Numbered from the stretch's first letter, positions 11,571-22,059 are shown. The stretch is DNA of 64,000 bases from Dendrolimus kikuchii (GCA_019925095.2 CM034406.1:16740388-16804387); one strand, 5' to 3'. Numbers and translations: made by a program. The notes: generated by a model from the sequence alone, not told the origin.

Positions 11571-11915
11571 TGTTTTATGGTACTCTTTTATGGCCTTTGC
11601 GGCCGAGTCATTAGCCAGGTGTGGCGGATTAAGTCGACTACGATACGGACAATTGCATTTGTGCAGTATAAAACGATGGCCTGATGGAGGGAGGGGCAAT
11701 CGAGCGAGAACCACGATCAAGGCGAGACGTGTGTACAATCGGTAATCTATTAGTGACGGACTTTGCGCGTTTTATTGAATTACGACCTTCTGCATTACGT
11801 TTGGATTTGTTGTGTTCGGTTATATTTGTACCTGTGTTATACGTGTTTGTATAGTTCTAATAAACTCTATAATAATTCCAACAGCATTTTAATTCGAGTC
11901 TCGCAGCTCGTAACA
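11571..11915 (+). mobile_element. Solo LTR
   Basis: Starts TGTTTTATGG and ends CGTAACA (TG...CA form), about 345 bp. It has a TATA box (GCAGTATAAAACG), a downstream AATAAA (TCTAATAAACTC) and a GT-rich tail region, as expected for U3-R-U5. Matches 4798-5138 (minus) and 5430-5759. I found no clear target-site duplication. Confidence 0.7.
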
Positions 11916-12445
11916 ATACAGTAAAAATACGGAGATCTTGAAGTAATGTGTTCAGAAATAATTTATAAAGTAGCTCTTTTGTAAAATTTTATACATGTCG
12001 CTTACGCTGTTCTTCCAGTATAGGCTCAAACTGGTCAAGTCAAATGCCAAGAGTTATATGTACCTCTCTAATTTTTATTGTGACTATTTATTTACGTTGT
12101 GTTTCCCCTTACCAATGATTTTAATGACCAGAGCAAAAAACTGATGACGCTAACACAGAATGACAAAAATGATGAAAACAAAAATAAAATTTATACCGCT
12201 ATCTGTTGTAGTCACAGCTCGGAATCCCGTCCATTGTCCTAGAGAAAACGATTAGTGTGTTATATGCATGCCCGGTGTCGTTAAAATGCATTCTACATCA
12301 TTTACATAATATACAGTTTTACAGCTTCAAGCTTTTGTGTGCTATCTACAAAGTATAAGGCGTGACACTAGGCAATCTTTTGGCCGCCATTTTATTTGGT
12401 CCAAATATAACTCTTAAAACAAAATGACAGCCAAGTATAAACCAC
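11916..12445. other. No feature recognised
   Basis: No gene or repeat supported. Confidence 0.4.
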
Positions 12446-12611
12446 GCGCAGAAGGTTTGACGATGACTACTTACTATTGTTGTATATACTTATGTAGGTA
12501 AAGCATATTCAATAATAAATTTATTGCAACAACTATTTGTGTAACCTTTTTTGTCAACCCTACTGACCATTGATGCTTGACATCACGAGGCTATCGGCAA
12601 ACCTTCTACGC
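12446..12611. mobile_element. MITE with ~20-bp terminal inverted repeats
   Basis: 166-bp element with ends GCGCAGAAGGTTTGACGATG and, inverted, GCGTAGAAGGTTTGCCGATA. A partial copy at 47069-47113 is cut by a Helitron. Superfamily not assigned. Confidence 0.65.
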
Positions 12612-12959
12612 AAGGGTAGTTATTAATAATTTGATTTTTTAGAACATTTCATCAAGGAAATTAAAATAATTGATTAACTACTTAACTAACATTTTAAGTT
12701 TGGATAGTATTTTGCGAGTTTTAATTCAATTTTCAATCGCCAGAATATTTTTTTGAATTTTTTATTCAAACAATAACATACATAATTTGTATATATCTAC
12801 ATCTAAAGAATTCGACAGGGTTTGACTAAGACGATGATAATGTATAATATTGTAAAATTCTAAACATGCCGTGTTTGTACATTAAAGCTCCTTAAAAAAA
12901 AAACAACTGGAATAGACTATATAAACGATGGAAAACATGATGCTTTTTTTTTTAGATTT

Positions 12960-13165
12960 TTTAACTGTTTGTTCGCAGGTTGCATCACGATGATTTCCTT
13001 CACCATTGTTAGTATGTGGTAATTGTAACAATATGCACATTAGATTAGAAAACTGACTATGTAGTGCATGCGTTCCGGCCAGGTTCGAACTCGCCCCCTT
13101 TCAGTTTGGGACGCATGCGCTAGCCATTACGCTAGTCTAGTTTAAATCGTGGTAGCGTAATGGCT
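12960..13165 (-). repeat. tRNA-derived SINE
   Basis: On the minus strand it has an A-box-like TAGCGTAATGGC and a B-box-like GAGTTCGAACCTGG, then GCATGCACTACATAGTC, TGTTACAATTACCACATAC and a GGTGAAGGAAATCATCGTGA block. Related copies at 38530-38740, 40605-40830 and 62865-63370. Confidence 0.65.
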
Positions 13166-14350
13166 AACACTTTAGTTACTTCAACCAAATTGAAAGGCAG
13201 AAATGAACTGATGATGTAGAAATTTTACTTTATATTAATATTAAAGTCGACTCGATTTAATATCCTACGCAAATAGGCATCGACGCTTCGCTTTATTTAA
13301 ATGAAAAAAAAATCCAAAATGATTGGATCCTATTAGTGGTGATTGAATGAGATCAACATTTAATTTCCTTGAGTTGGATATACTTTAATTTGTACAAACA
13401 ATATTGCGTTCAAATGCATTAGATTCTTAGCATTCTCTATCTACATACAACATCATCGCTAATATTATACAAGCTTGAGGCAACTGCAAGATTTGGTCGT
13501 TGAAGCATATACAATAAATACATCATTCACTTGACTATATGATGTAGAAACATGATAAATTTCAAGTATCAATCTGGAACAAATAGTAAACAGGAAAACA
13601 ATAGTACCAATTTCTAAAATTGAACCCAGGCTTAGCATAATGCTGTCTAACAAAAACCAGCGTTGTTCTTCCTCCTCTTAACAGAAAGTAAAGTTACAGA
13701 GGACAATACAACGCATTGTAATATAGTTAAACCGGTTTTTGCCTAGTTATACATATATAATGCTTCACTTGCCAAATCAATGAAATCCAATAAACCTAAT
13801 GTCGAGGAAAACGATAAAAAGCATATCATGAAATAACAATTCAATAAGTAAACGTTTTTGTGATGTAATGGTGTTAATATTTATGAATCTAACTTTTTAT
13901 ATTGATTACCTACATAAATAAACAGTTTAGAGTCAACCTGATGACTAGAAATTAAGAAAGTGGACGTAATCGATTTGGCAGATGATGAATTAAGTATTTT
14001 TAATTTTCATTTATACCTAAACTAACAATTGTAGTTTACCATGTTTCTACAGAGTCATAATATAACTAACATATGTACTACCTACCCTACGTCTTATTAA
14101 GCGCACGATGCTGACTATAATTGAGGCCATGAGAATCGAGTGGTATATTTACAAAAGCGAACCATACCAGCTTATTTCAGACAGGTAACTATAACACACT
14201 GGCATATTTTTGAGAAAATGTATAGCATTACTTGCCATCTGTTTTAGATTGTGTGAATTTAACTGAGGTCCATATCATTAATGGATTTTAGGTTAGAACT
14301 CTGTTTTTGAACAGTTTGAAAAAAATAAATTGATAAATAGCCGAACACCG
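13166..14350. other. No feature recognised
   Basis: A minus-strand frame at 13465-13653 contains a hydrophobic run and a possible acceptor. Its length and frame do not tie it to the EF-hand exon at 14832, so I do not call it. Confidence 0.35.
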
Positions 14351-14351
14351 T

Positions 14352-14445
14352 CGGTCTTATTCATACTGAGTTAAAGTAAGGTTGTAGCTTCTTTAAGGTT
14401 CTTAAAGAAGCCTATAAACTTACTTTAACTTAATATGAATAAGAA
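14352..14445. repeat. Snapback palindrome (MITE-like)
   Basis: Arms of about 40 bp with few mismatches: CTTATTCATACTGAGTTAAA pairs with TTTAACTTAATATGAATAAG and GCTTCTTTAAG with TTAAAGAAGC, around a 4-6 nt centre. Confidence 0.75.
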
Positions 14446-14831
14446 CTTTATTAGCTTTCGAAAACAGCAGAACCGGTGAATAGCTATACTAAATATTTAA
14501 GGCAAAACAATCGGCTGCCTTAATTACTTAGAGTGATACCTTGTAAAAACTCAAAAGATTTTTATAGCTAATCTGATTATGTACGTAGATTTTTTTTACA
14601 TATTTGCAGGTAAGCAAACTGGCAGACAGTCCACCTGACAACAAGGTGATTACCGCCATCCATTGAAATTTACAATAATACAAAGGGAGCCGAAACATAC
14701 CTCGTTGGATACTTTAACAATTTGTCAAATCCCTCTTTTGAAGATGCATAAAGATGAAGATGACAATATTATATTGTTATAGGCCACTCTGGTTCTCATT
14801 GCGTCAATTTCCATCACCAATTCCAACATAC

Positions 14832-15090
14832 CTGTAGCATCAACCGGCCCTCGATGTGGTATAATCGAATGCACATATCTCGCAACGAAATGTCCAAATA
14901 CAGCCTTGAAATCTGGATTCTGCATCATGGCAACGAACTCGGTGAAGTCCAAGTAGCCTGAGTTGTCACTGTCAGCCACTGACATGATCTTATCGACGAC
15001 ATTGTCGGGAAGGTCGTGGTCGTACTCTCTGGACTCGATGATGGCTTTGAGCTCGACGTAAGATATCTGGCCATCGTTGTCTTTGTCGTA
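14832..15090 (-). CDS. Exon with two EF-hands (rhomboid-like candidate)
   Basis: A 259-bp internal exon on the minus strand, with acceptor CTCTTTCCAG before 15090 and donor CTACAG|GTATGTTG after 14832. Translation gives 86 codons plus one base without stops. The first twelve-residue EF loop is DKDNDGQISYVE, the second DSDNSGYLDFTE; both have Asp/Asn at 1, 3 and 5, Gly at 6 and Glu at 12, so both should bind calcium. After them comes FGHFVARYVHSIIPHRGP. An EF-hand pair followed by an (R/K)YV..(I/V)(I/V)P segment recalls the cytosolic N-terminus of EF-hand rhomboid proteases such as insect rhomboid-4. That assignment is inference: no membrane or GxSx protease exon was found here. Neighbouring exons were not located, so the gene is partial in this annotation. 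Confidence 0.7.
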
Positions 15091-15474
15091 CTGGAAAGAG
15101 AGACAAAGTTACGTTAAATTTGATCCTGGTTGTATGAGGAACTAGAAAAATAATATAATTATACGCTCATTTACATTTTGCGAGTGTTTCTAGCTACAAC
15201 ACTGCAATAAAAGTTCCAAAAAATAGTAACACAGCAAATTGGGGCCTATTGCATCCTTTTAAAGGGATGTTGGCAAAAAATACTAGCATATGTTACAGTC
15301 AAATTTGAAGTTTGGTCGCTTAAAGCTCAGGTAGGTTAGGCCTAGTCAAATCTCGGATCTGACTAGATGTCTCAGTCAAAGCACAAATCTATTAGCTAGT
15401 TTCGACCTTTGACTAATGAATTTATATTTAAACCTAAGATTGACCGACTCGGACAGGAAAACAACGAAACGAAA

Positions 15475-16375
15475 AAACCTTCGTTTAAAAAAACCGACTT
15501 CAAAAACTAAAAAGTATAAAATAACTTATTTCTAAACCTATTATTATTAATATATATTATCTAAAACATCTTGAAGTCGGTGCTAAGTAAAACATAAAAA
15601 ATACTATATTTTTTGGGAAAATTACTAAGCACCGACTTTAAGATGTTTTAGATAATATATATTAATAATAATAGCTTTAGGAATAAGTTATTTTATACTT
15701 TTTAGTTTTTGAAGTCGGTTTTTTTAAACGAAGTTTTTTTAATTTTATTTGTTACTTTTAGTGTCTAGCTATGTATGGATAGACCTAAGAAAGGTGCCGC
15801 ACTCCTTAAAAAATATAGGTCCCAAGAAACGGGAACAAAAAAATGTTCGTAAAATGAAAACTACTGGGCCAAACTATGTTAAATTTTTAAGGGACCAAAT
15901 GGCAACTATTGCGCATCAAACTAAAGAAGAATCACGTAATCGGATCATAAATCTCAGCGTAATCGGTGTACATATGGAACGGAATGGAAAAATTTTCATA
16001 AAAAATGTTCATAAAATGAAAACTACTGGGCCAAACTATGTCAAATTTTTAGGGGACCAAGTGGCAGCTATTTCGCGTCGAACAAAAAAGAATCACGTAA
16101 ATCGGATTATAACTCTCAGAGTAATCGGTGTACATACGAAACGGAACGGACATTTTTTCATAAAAAATGTTCATAAAATGAAAACTACTGGGCCAAACTA
16201 TGTCAAATTTTTAGGGGACCAAGTGGCAGCTATTCCGCGTCGAACAAAAAAGGAATCACGTAAATCGGATCATAAATCTCGGAGTAATCGGTGAACATAC
16301 ATTAAAAAAAAACAAAAAAAAAAAAAACTCGACGAATTGAGAACCTCCTCCTTTTTTTGAAATCGGTTAAAAATT
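15475..16375. mobile_element. Composite MITE-like element with CCGACTTC ends
   Basis: Bounded by AAAAAAACCGACTTCAAAAA on the left and TTTTTTTGAAATCGGTTAAA on the right, i.e. terminal inverted repeats of the 'GAAGTCGGTT' kind widespread in Lepidoptera. The left part (15475-15735) is itself a snapback of ~120-bp arms; the right part is a 162-bp tandem repeat (separate entry). No transposase. Confidence 0.6.
15851..16290 (+). repeat. 162-bp tandem repeat, three units, frame open
   Basis: Units begin at 15851, 16013 and 16175, each with AAAATGAAAACTACTGGGCC. The exact period of 162 bp (54 codons) leaves one plus-strand frame open for 181 codons (15749-16294), with the motif KTTGPNYVKFL three times. 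The frame has no recognisable domain and lies in noncoding-looking MITE sequence, so I treat it as a repeat rather than a gene. Confidence 0.85.
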
Positions 16376-17040
16376 AGGGTTTGATCTATATTTTTCTGCT
16401 TGAAAATATTTAATAATTGAGAAATTACTCAAATCCGCTTTCTTATTCAATCAATCTTGGAGCACTGCTCAATCTTGGCTCTAACATTTTGCTTTACGAA
16501 TTATTTTCACAATAATGACACTAAAGACTACATTCAAGACATTCTTCAACGTAGCCAACAAGCACTTAAACACTATTAAACCATAAATATCTCTCTTCAA
16601 GGTCTTACTGGATCGATTCATTTCACTCCATTGTCTTATCAGCAAATGTATTACCAATTAGGTCATAAAACAAACAACGTGTGAGCCATTGGCCACGAGC
16701 CACCCTACCGCTTAAAGGTAAACATTTACTCGACGCATCGGTGTGTTGGTCTACCTTAATAACGGTTTATTTGATTTTGGCCTTGAGGAAGTAATGTGCA
16801 TTATGTTTATATGTGTCATCCGAGTTTAATATTTTTTCTTGTTACTGTCTTACAAATTAAAAATAATATAATTAGACAAGTGCCTAAAAACTCTCGCAAG
16901 TAAGGGTTTGTAGACCATAGAACCTTGAAAAAAGCCATCCCTCTGTTATGTGTATGGTGACTAATTTTTTTGCGAACGTATCGGCATTTACAATACACCT
17001 TTCTGCTAATCTTCATAGTATTTAGTTTTTTTAAATAAAA
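16376..17040. other. No feature recognised
   Basis: No coding or repeat element supported. Confidence 0.4.
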
Positions 17041-17045
17041 CAACT

Positions 17046-17186
17046 GTAATATTTTCTTAAGTTTTCGCGACTTGTATACATAATAAAACTATGTACGCCG
17101 CTTCTTCTCTTCAAGCAATAACATGTTGCGAAGCGGTAGTAAATTAGATTAGGCTCCCAAAGAGTAAATAATAACCATAAACAAAA
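17046..17186 (+). repeat. Fragment of the GAAACGTC-hairpin repeat family
   Basis: Carries AATATTTTCTTAAGTTTTCG, CGACTTGTATACATAATAAA and AGTAAATAATAACCATAAAC as at 1672-1740. It abuts the outer edge of the left inverted arm. Confidence 0.5.
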
Positions 17187-17543
17187 TTAATAGGGACGCG
17201 ACATATTGTTCTATACGTACAATTGCTTATACAAATAGCATCCATTTTGAAGGCACACACATAAACATATATCTATCTCGTTCTTACTCAGCACTGTAAC
17301 TCGCAGGAAAACAATATAACAGTATTTCAGTGCGTACATAAAGTGGAACATGAATATACGTAAATACCTAATGAGGCCGAAAATCCGCCATGTTTAGTGC
17401 ACCAAATGTCATTATCAGTCAGTGCACCCGGTACTTGTCTTGTCAAAAAGTCGTGGTATAAATCAAAATAACTAATTATCTTTCAATATTTTGCTTGTGA
17501 TTTAAAATAATTGAAGCCAAATATAAATAATTACGTCGCAGAT

Positions 17544-18756
17544 ATGTCCGTGTGCAGTGTAATAGGGTGCGGCATAAGAAAAACACCAAATCAGTCATCT
17601 TTAACCATACACAGGTACGCTGTAAATAACATTAAAAATATTGCTTATTGTTAATGTTTCCGGGAAAATAAAGGAAGATTTTCATTATAATTAGCAAGGT
17701 TCTTATGTGCAGTTATAGGTCATGAATGGATTTAACTTATTTAACTATATTTTTACGCTTAAATAATGTTAATTTATTAGCTGGGGTTGTACATTATTTA
17801 TCGACTTTGATATCGATATAAAATGATTGCTTATATAAAATTTCTTATTTTATCATGCTACCCCGCTTAAAACATACAAAAATAATAATTAAAACATATT
17901 TTATAGGATCCCAAGAAATGAGCGTATAAAGAAAAAGTGGCTGGAAGCCATTGGAATGGAAAATATAAAGCCAAATGCAAAATATATTTATATTTGCTCG
18001 CTACATTTTGATGATAAATGTTTCAACAAAACTCTGGATGTGACTCGACTACGAGATGATGCCGTGCCCTTCAAATTTGTAAGAGTAAGTTAATACTGTA
18101 TATACTTTTATAGTTAGTATTGATATACTTTTTTTTAATTATATACATATTTTAATACATACATATTATTTTATAACAAAACGTGCTATAAAAGGATCAA
18201 AATTAATATACAAGTTTTGTATGGTGGGACGATGATCAGCAGGATAGTCGTTGGACTGTCGGCTTATTATATCATTCCTGCTCCGTCTTCGCAGTCGAAG
18301 GCCTAAATATGTCTTCTCGTGCCTCTCACCCTCATGGAGACTGCTCGTATAATTGAAATTTGTACTTTCACTTTTAGCCTTTGATATACTTGTTGCTGCT
18401 ACCTTATTACTGACATGCTAGTTACTAGTTGTAGTCTATGTCATTCTCATTCTATATAACTATTTTAGAAAAACTTATGGGTTTTGTGGCTGTGATTCCA
18501 TCCAAGAAATGTATTTGCCCAATTTGAATGATAATGTCATAATTTAAGCAAATTTTATGAAAAAAATACTGTGGACACAATTATTGTAAACTAATATTTC
18601 AATATTTTGCAGCGACATGCCAGCCAACATAAAACTGGCATATTAAAAGAAAACCAGTTGGAAACAATTCCTGTTTTGGCCGGTCCTGACACCTCTACCT
18701 TGGTATTAGCTGCACATTTAAGGACTCTGCTGTTCTTTAGCTTCAAGAGATGTTAG
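17544..18756 (+). CDS. THAP-type zinc-finger protein, left copy
   Basis: Three exons: 17544-17614, 17907-18084 and 18613-18756; 393 nt, 130 aa plus stop. Donors ACAG|GTACGC and AGA|GTAAGT, acceptors TTATAG and TTTTGCAG; phases agree throughout. Residues 1-83 form a complete THAP domain: C4-x4-C9, W35, C54-x2-H57 (ICSLHF) and the closing DDAVPFKF at about 75-82. THAP domains are zinc-dependent, sequence-specific DNA binders found in host regulators and in transposases of the P and Kolobok superfamilies. The remaining 47 residues (RHASQHKTG...FKRC) show no further domain, so this is a DNA-binding module without a catalytic part. An AATAAA lies about 80 bp past the stop. The start is the first ATG of exon 1, directly before the first zinc ligand. 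An intact twin lies in the right arm. It may be a host gene or a transposon-derived repressor-like protein. Confidence 0.85.
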
Positions 18757-19186
18757 ATTTTGTATATACAGACTCTTTATAGTGAAGCTATTGAACCTAC
18801 TTAGATAAAAGTAATATGCTTTGACATCTTTAGAGGAATAAACCAAAACTGATGGTGTTACTTCTTTGAATTTTGTATTCCATGTAAAACATCTAAGGTA
18901 CAAATAAAACTCATATTATAAACTTATGCCTTTATTAGTTTTACTTTAATAAAAACTATTGTAAATTCGTTAAATTTTTAATAATGAAGTGATTTTAGAG
19001 CGGAAGTCATAAGGAATGACGTTTGTAATTAAATAAATGTTCTGTAGGTGTTTTGTTTTTTTTTTATCACGCGTCCCTTAATAAGTTTAAAATTTGAATC
19101 ACTCTCACTTATGGTGCAGCGCACCTATCTTGAGGTGCGTTGCGGTAATGTGTTACGGACTTTAGAGACAGCAACACAATTAAAAT

Positions 19187-19240
19187 AGATTGTAATAGAG
19201 AGGTAAGTAGTTTAGACTACTTACCTCTCTATTACAATCT
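19187..19240. repeat. Perfect 54-bp palindrome
   Basis: 25-bp perfect arms (AGATTGTAATAGAGAGGTAA then GTAGT, and its inverse) around the 4-nt loop TTAG. First of three hairpins in the arm; its counterpart lies near 31790-31845. Confidence 0.95.
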
Positions 19241-19247
19241 AATTAAT

Positions 19248-19323
19248 CTGTTTTGGATATCAAAATAACAGTACGTGTTTTTCATAGGAAAAACACGTAC
19301 TCTTATTTTGATATCCAAAACAG
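19248..19323. repeat. 76-bp palindrome
   Basis: 36-bp arms starting CTGTTTTGGATATCAAAATA with one mismatch, loop ATAG. Only 7 bp separate it from the preceding palindrome. The right-arm counterpart is near 31706-31783, where the loop region has diverged. Confidence 0.95.
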
Positions 19324-19332
19324 CATAGCTAG

Positions 19333-19445
19333 CTAGCATGCTAACGTTTTATCGCCGACATAAAGCTTCCATCCCTTTCCGGCATATACGCAAGTGCGAG
19401 CGAGACGGCAACATACGAAACGACGATAAAATTTAGCATGCTAGA
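19333..19445. repeat. Imperfect hairpin with long loop
   Basis: CTAGCATGCTAACGTTTTAT and the inverse of CGATAAAATTTAGCATGCTA pair with a few mismatches around a ~65-bp GC-richer loop. Mirrored in the right arm near 31585-31700. Confidence 0.8.
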
Positions 19446-19782
19446 GATGGGCAGATGGCACTGTACTACGCCATATGTTTATGTTTTGTGGTCACTGTGT
19501 TGTCAAACGACAACTTTATCAAATCAGTGTAGCAACTTTTAAAAATCGTCATATCGTTTACTTGATAAATTTGAAACACGAACTTGTCTTAGATTTCACA
19601 CATCTAAATCAAAGTATCTTTGCACATAACAATATACTTACTTCCTATTAAAGTATAAATTCTACAAATAATTAATACTCAATAATATTGAAAATAAAAT
19701 GAGCCAAGGACGTTTATCGATAAAACCTAATAACATTAAAATCTTCTGGGCAGCACTAAAACCGCCATGTTTAGTGGCCAGA

Positions 19783-19790
19783 TGACGTCA
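19783..19790. promoter_or_regulatory. CRE/ATF palindrome TGACGTCA
   Basis: A perfect cAMP-response-element octamer, 12 bp after a CCGCCATGTT (YY1/Pho-like) motif. Both are preserved in the right arm (TGACGTCA at 31240-31247). A regulatory role is inferred from motif identity only. Confidence 0.35.
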
Positions 19791-19842
19791 CAGTGGCACG
19801 CATTTTTTATTGACGTTTCATTTCCATAGGTTTCCTACTTCA

Positions 19843-20110
19843 CACTTGATGGAAAGCGGTTACCATCGCCTATGGACATTTGCAACAGCAAAGGTGCTAC
19901 AAATGCGCTGCTGCTCTCTTAAGGGAGACTGGAACCTGGTCACTAATGCCGGAACACAACTCAAGTTGTTATGGCGACATACTTTAGACCAGGGGTGGTA
20001 GCCATCCAGTCGAACAAGTGCCCTACCACCTGACTGTGGGTTGTTTTGTCGCCTCTTACGACAGCAGCCGCAGGAAATTGTATTCTTTCTCCGTTCCTGC
20101 ACGGATAATA
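19843..20110 (+). repeat. SINE-like repeat family A
   Basis: Begins CACTTGATGGAAAGCGGTTA exactly at the inner edge of the left arm and runs to CCGTTCCTGCACGG. Since the usual first ~25 bp of the repeat are missing, the arm boundary has cut into it. Confidence 0.8.
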
Positions 20111-20399
20111 TTTTTGACCTAGTTCTCATGACTTCTAAAAAATGGCTCACGTAAGAGCCAATTTTTTTAATGAAGGTAGTTATGAAACACAAAACTATGT
20201 TATGAACGATTTAAATGCGTCAACACGCGTATTATGTTTTTGTTTTGAAATTGTAGTACGTGTCTTTGCATCTTTTAAAGTGTCATTTACGAGTCAAGAT
20301 TAAATTCAGATTTTGTTTTAGCGGGTAAAGTGTATGTTTACATCAGCCACCTGTCTTGTTAAAGGCAGGTTATCCTAATCATGTTATATTAGGAAAAAA

Positions 20400-20790
20400 T
20401 CTACACAGATAAATAAAATTGAAGTGTCTGGTTGTAAGATCAAAATAAAAATATGAAAAAATCAGGGGTGATAATTCGGACCAGGAAATTCCGAAAATGC
20501 ATTTTTTAGATTTTTATTCTGTCTGTCCGATCGGCTAAACCGATTTTGACGGAACTTTCACTGGCAAATAGCTAGTGTCACAAGAAGCAACTTAGGCTAC
20601 TTTCTTAAACTTTTTTAGGGTTTTTGTTACGGTGGAAAAAAATTAAAACCATTTCTTCTACATAATCTCTGAAACGGATGGACTGATTTTGACGGGATTT
20701 TCACCGGCAGATAGCTGATGTTATAAGGAATAACTTAGGCTACTTTATTTAGGGCCGCGAAAAAAATCCACGCGAGCGAACATATACATT
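20400..20790 (+). mobile_element. Helitron fragment
   Basis: Starts TCTACACAGATAAATAAAAT, then TTGAAGTGTCTGGTTGTAA. Two diverged copies of a GATTTTGACGG..TTTTCAC..GGCA.ATAGCT block follow (around 20540 and 20690), ending in CCACGCGAGCGAA without the CTAG terminus. Confidence 0.55.
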
Positions 20791-21065
20791 GTGCATCCGA
20801 AGTTATGCAAATGTTAATATCGCAAGTGATATTGGGATAACCCGCCTTTAAATCAGCTCAAACGATATGTATGTAACAATACATTGTTAATTTTTGCCAA
20901 CATGTAATGTAATCATTGGGCAAATGTGCGAAACGCTCCGGATCTGAGTTGTTCTTACTAATTAGTACAATACAAACAAACTACATGTAACTAATCTATG
21001 ATCTACTTTGTCTGTGCTAAAAATAATATTCCTTTTAAGATTTCAAGCATGTATTCAGAAAATAT

Positions 21066-21275
21066 ACTCGACGGCCTCCGTGGACATTGGAACTGGAACG
21101 CAGATGCTCCGGGTTCGATTCCTGGCTTGAAAATTTCGTAAACTAACTTTCCGTTATTTACAATAGTCTGGGTGCCTGAGATCGGCCCCAGACTGATCCG
21201 TTGTATATTACCCATAACACAAGCGTAGCTTGTTCAGCTTGGGGATATACAGTGTGTGTTTGTCTGCCGATTATT
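21066..21275 (+). repeat. tRNA-derived SINE (second family)
   Basis: Has a B-box GGGTTCGATTCCTGG at 21113-21127, then AATAGTCTGGGTGCCTGAGA, TTGTATATTACCCATAACAC and a 3' end TGTCTGCCGATTATTTATTT. A fuller copy lies at 37755-38000 on the other strand. The A-box part is decayed here. Confidence 0.65.
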
Positions 21276-21331
21276 TATTTACTTAAAAGGTTGTTTTTTG
21301 TTATGAGAAACAGTCCACCTGACGGTGAGGC

Positions 21332-21609
21332 CAGGGGCGGATTTAGAAATATGACGCCTGTAGGCTAAATCGATATCCTAATTCACAATCATATTAATTA
21401 GATCATTTTTTTGACAATAAAATTGTAACTTTATGATTTGTGTACATATCGTGAGACGTGTATAGTCTTGAATTAGACCTCCTTTTTACCGTAGTTTGAA
21501 GATTGTGTAGGACATAATATATAAAAAAATTGGCCCCAAATTTGCCACCCCTCCAAAATCTGCCGCCCTAGGCTCCAGTCTACTCAGCCTATTGGTAAAT
21601 CCACCACTG
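21332..21609. mobile_element. hAT MITE with 8-bp TSD
   Basis: 278 bp with terminal inverted repeats CAGGGGCGGATTTA and, inverted, CAGTGGTGGATTTA. It is flanked by the 8-bp direct repeat GGTGAGGC (21324-21331 and 21610-21617). TIR and TSD length are diagnostic of hAT. It sits inside a SINE-like repeat (CAGTCCACCTGACGGTGAGG... to ...CATAGACATCTGTAACAC). Confidence 0.9.
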
Positions 21610-21839
21610 GGTGAGGCGGTACTGTCATCCATAGACATCTGTAACACAAAGAGTGTTCGTCGAGACTTCCTTTACAGAAATTGATTCTATTACAAAATTC
21701 TGCTAAAAATTAACTCTTTTTTCTTAATTTGACGATTAACTCGTGACGGTCCTGCATGGAGTACTGCTCATTTAAGAGCTAGGAAGCTGATAGGCAATAA
21801 CCAAGTATTTGATGAGAGCCTAGATCATCGAAGCAACAT

Positions 21840-22010
21840 CGCTAGTTTATCGGAGTCCTATAGGATACACCTCGGCGAGTGTGCCACGGAATTGCACGAA
21901 TTAATTCCTCCCTCACCCTTTTACTACCAGACCGGCAGACGTACGAGCTCACGCCACCGCTATATGGTGGAAATACCAACAAAGTGGACGAAACGCTATG
22001 CTTCCATTTT
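21840..22010 (+). pseudogene. LINE RT C-terminal fragment
   Basis: The plus-strand translation contains HRYMVEIPTKWTKRYASIF, the counterpart of [19 protein letters not shown] at 45783. This is the C-terminal region of a Jockey/RTE-type RT protein that normally continues to a WN.LP..VFP motif, lost here. Confidence 0.55.
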
Positions 22011-22059
22011 TATACGATCCTTAAAAGCCACATTATGATTTGGTGTAATAATAGTATTT

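Larger units (their letters stand above)
17188..19842 (+). repeat. Left arm of 2.65-kb inverted repeat
   Basis: 2655 bp nearly identical, in inverted orientation, to 31188-33841; the arms enclose 11.3 kb. The outer edge is TAATAGGGACGCGACATATT; the inner edge ends TTTCCTACTTCA. The arm holds a THAP gene, two copies of CCGCCATGTTTAGTG in direct orientation (17385 and 19762), three consecutive hairpins (19187-19445) and a perfect TGACGTCA box (19783-19790). A motif inverse to the outer terminus (CGCGTCCCTTAA) lies inside at about 19070-19081, so 17188-19081 could be an element with ends GGGACGCG inside TTAA. Confidence 0.9.

Noticed and set aside
13465..13653. Second exon of the EF-hand gene on the minus strand
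   Set aside because: Hydrophobic but without a supported donor or family match.
18718..18903. Antisense 61-aa ORF in each THAP arm (mirror at 32126-32311)
   Set aside because: Lies over the 3' end and 3' UTR of the THAP gene; identity between arms is explained by arm duplication, and no domain or splice site supports it.
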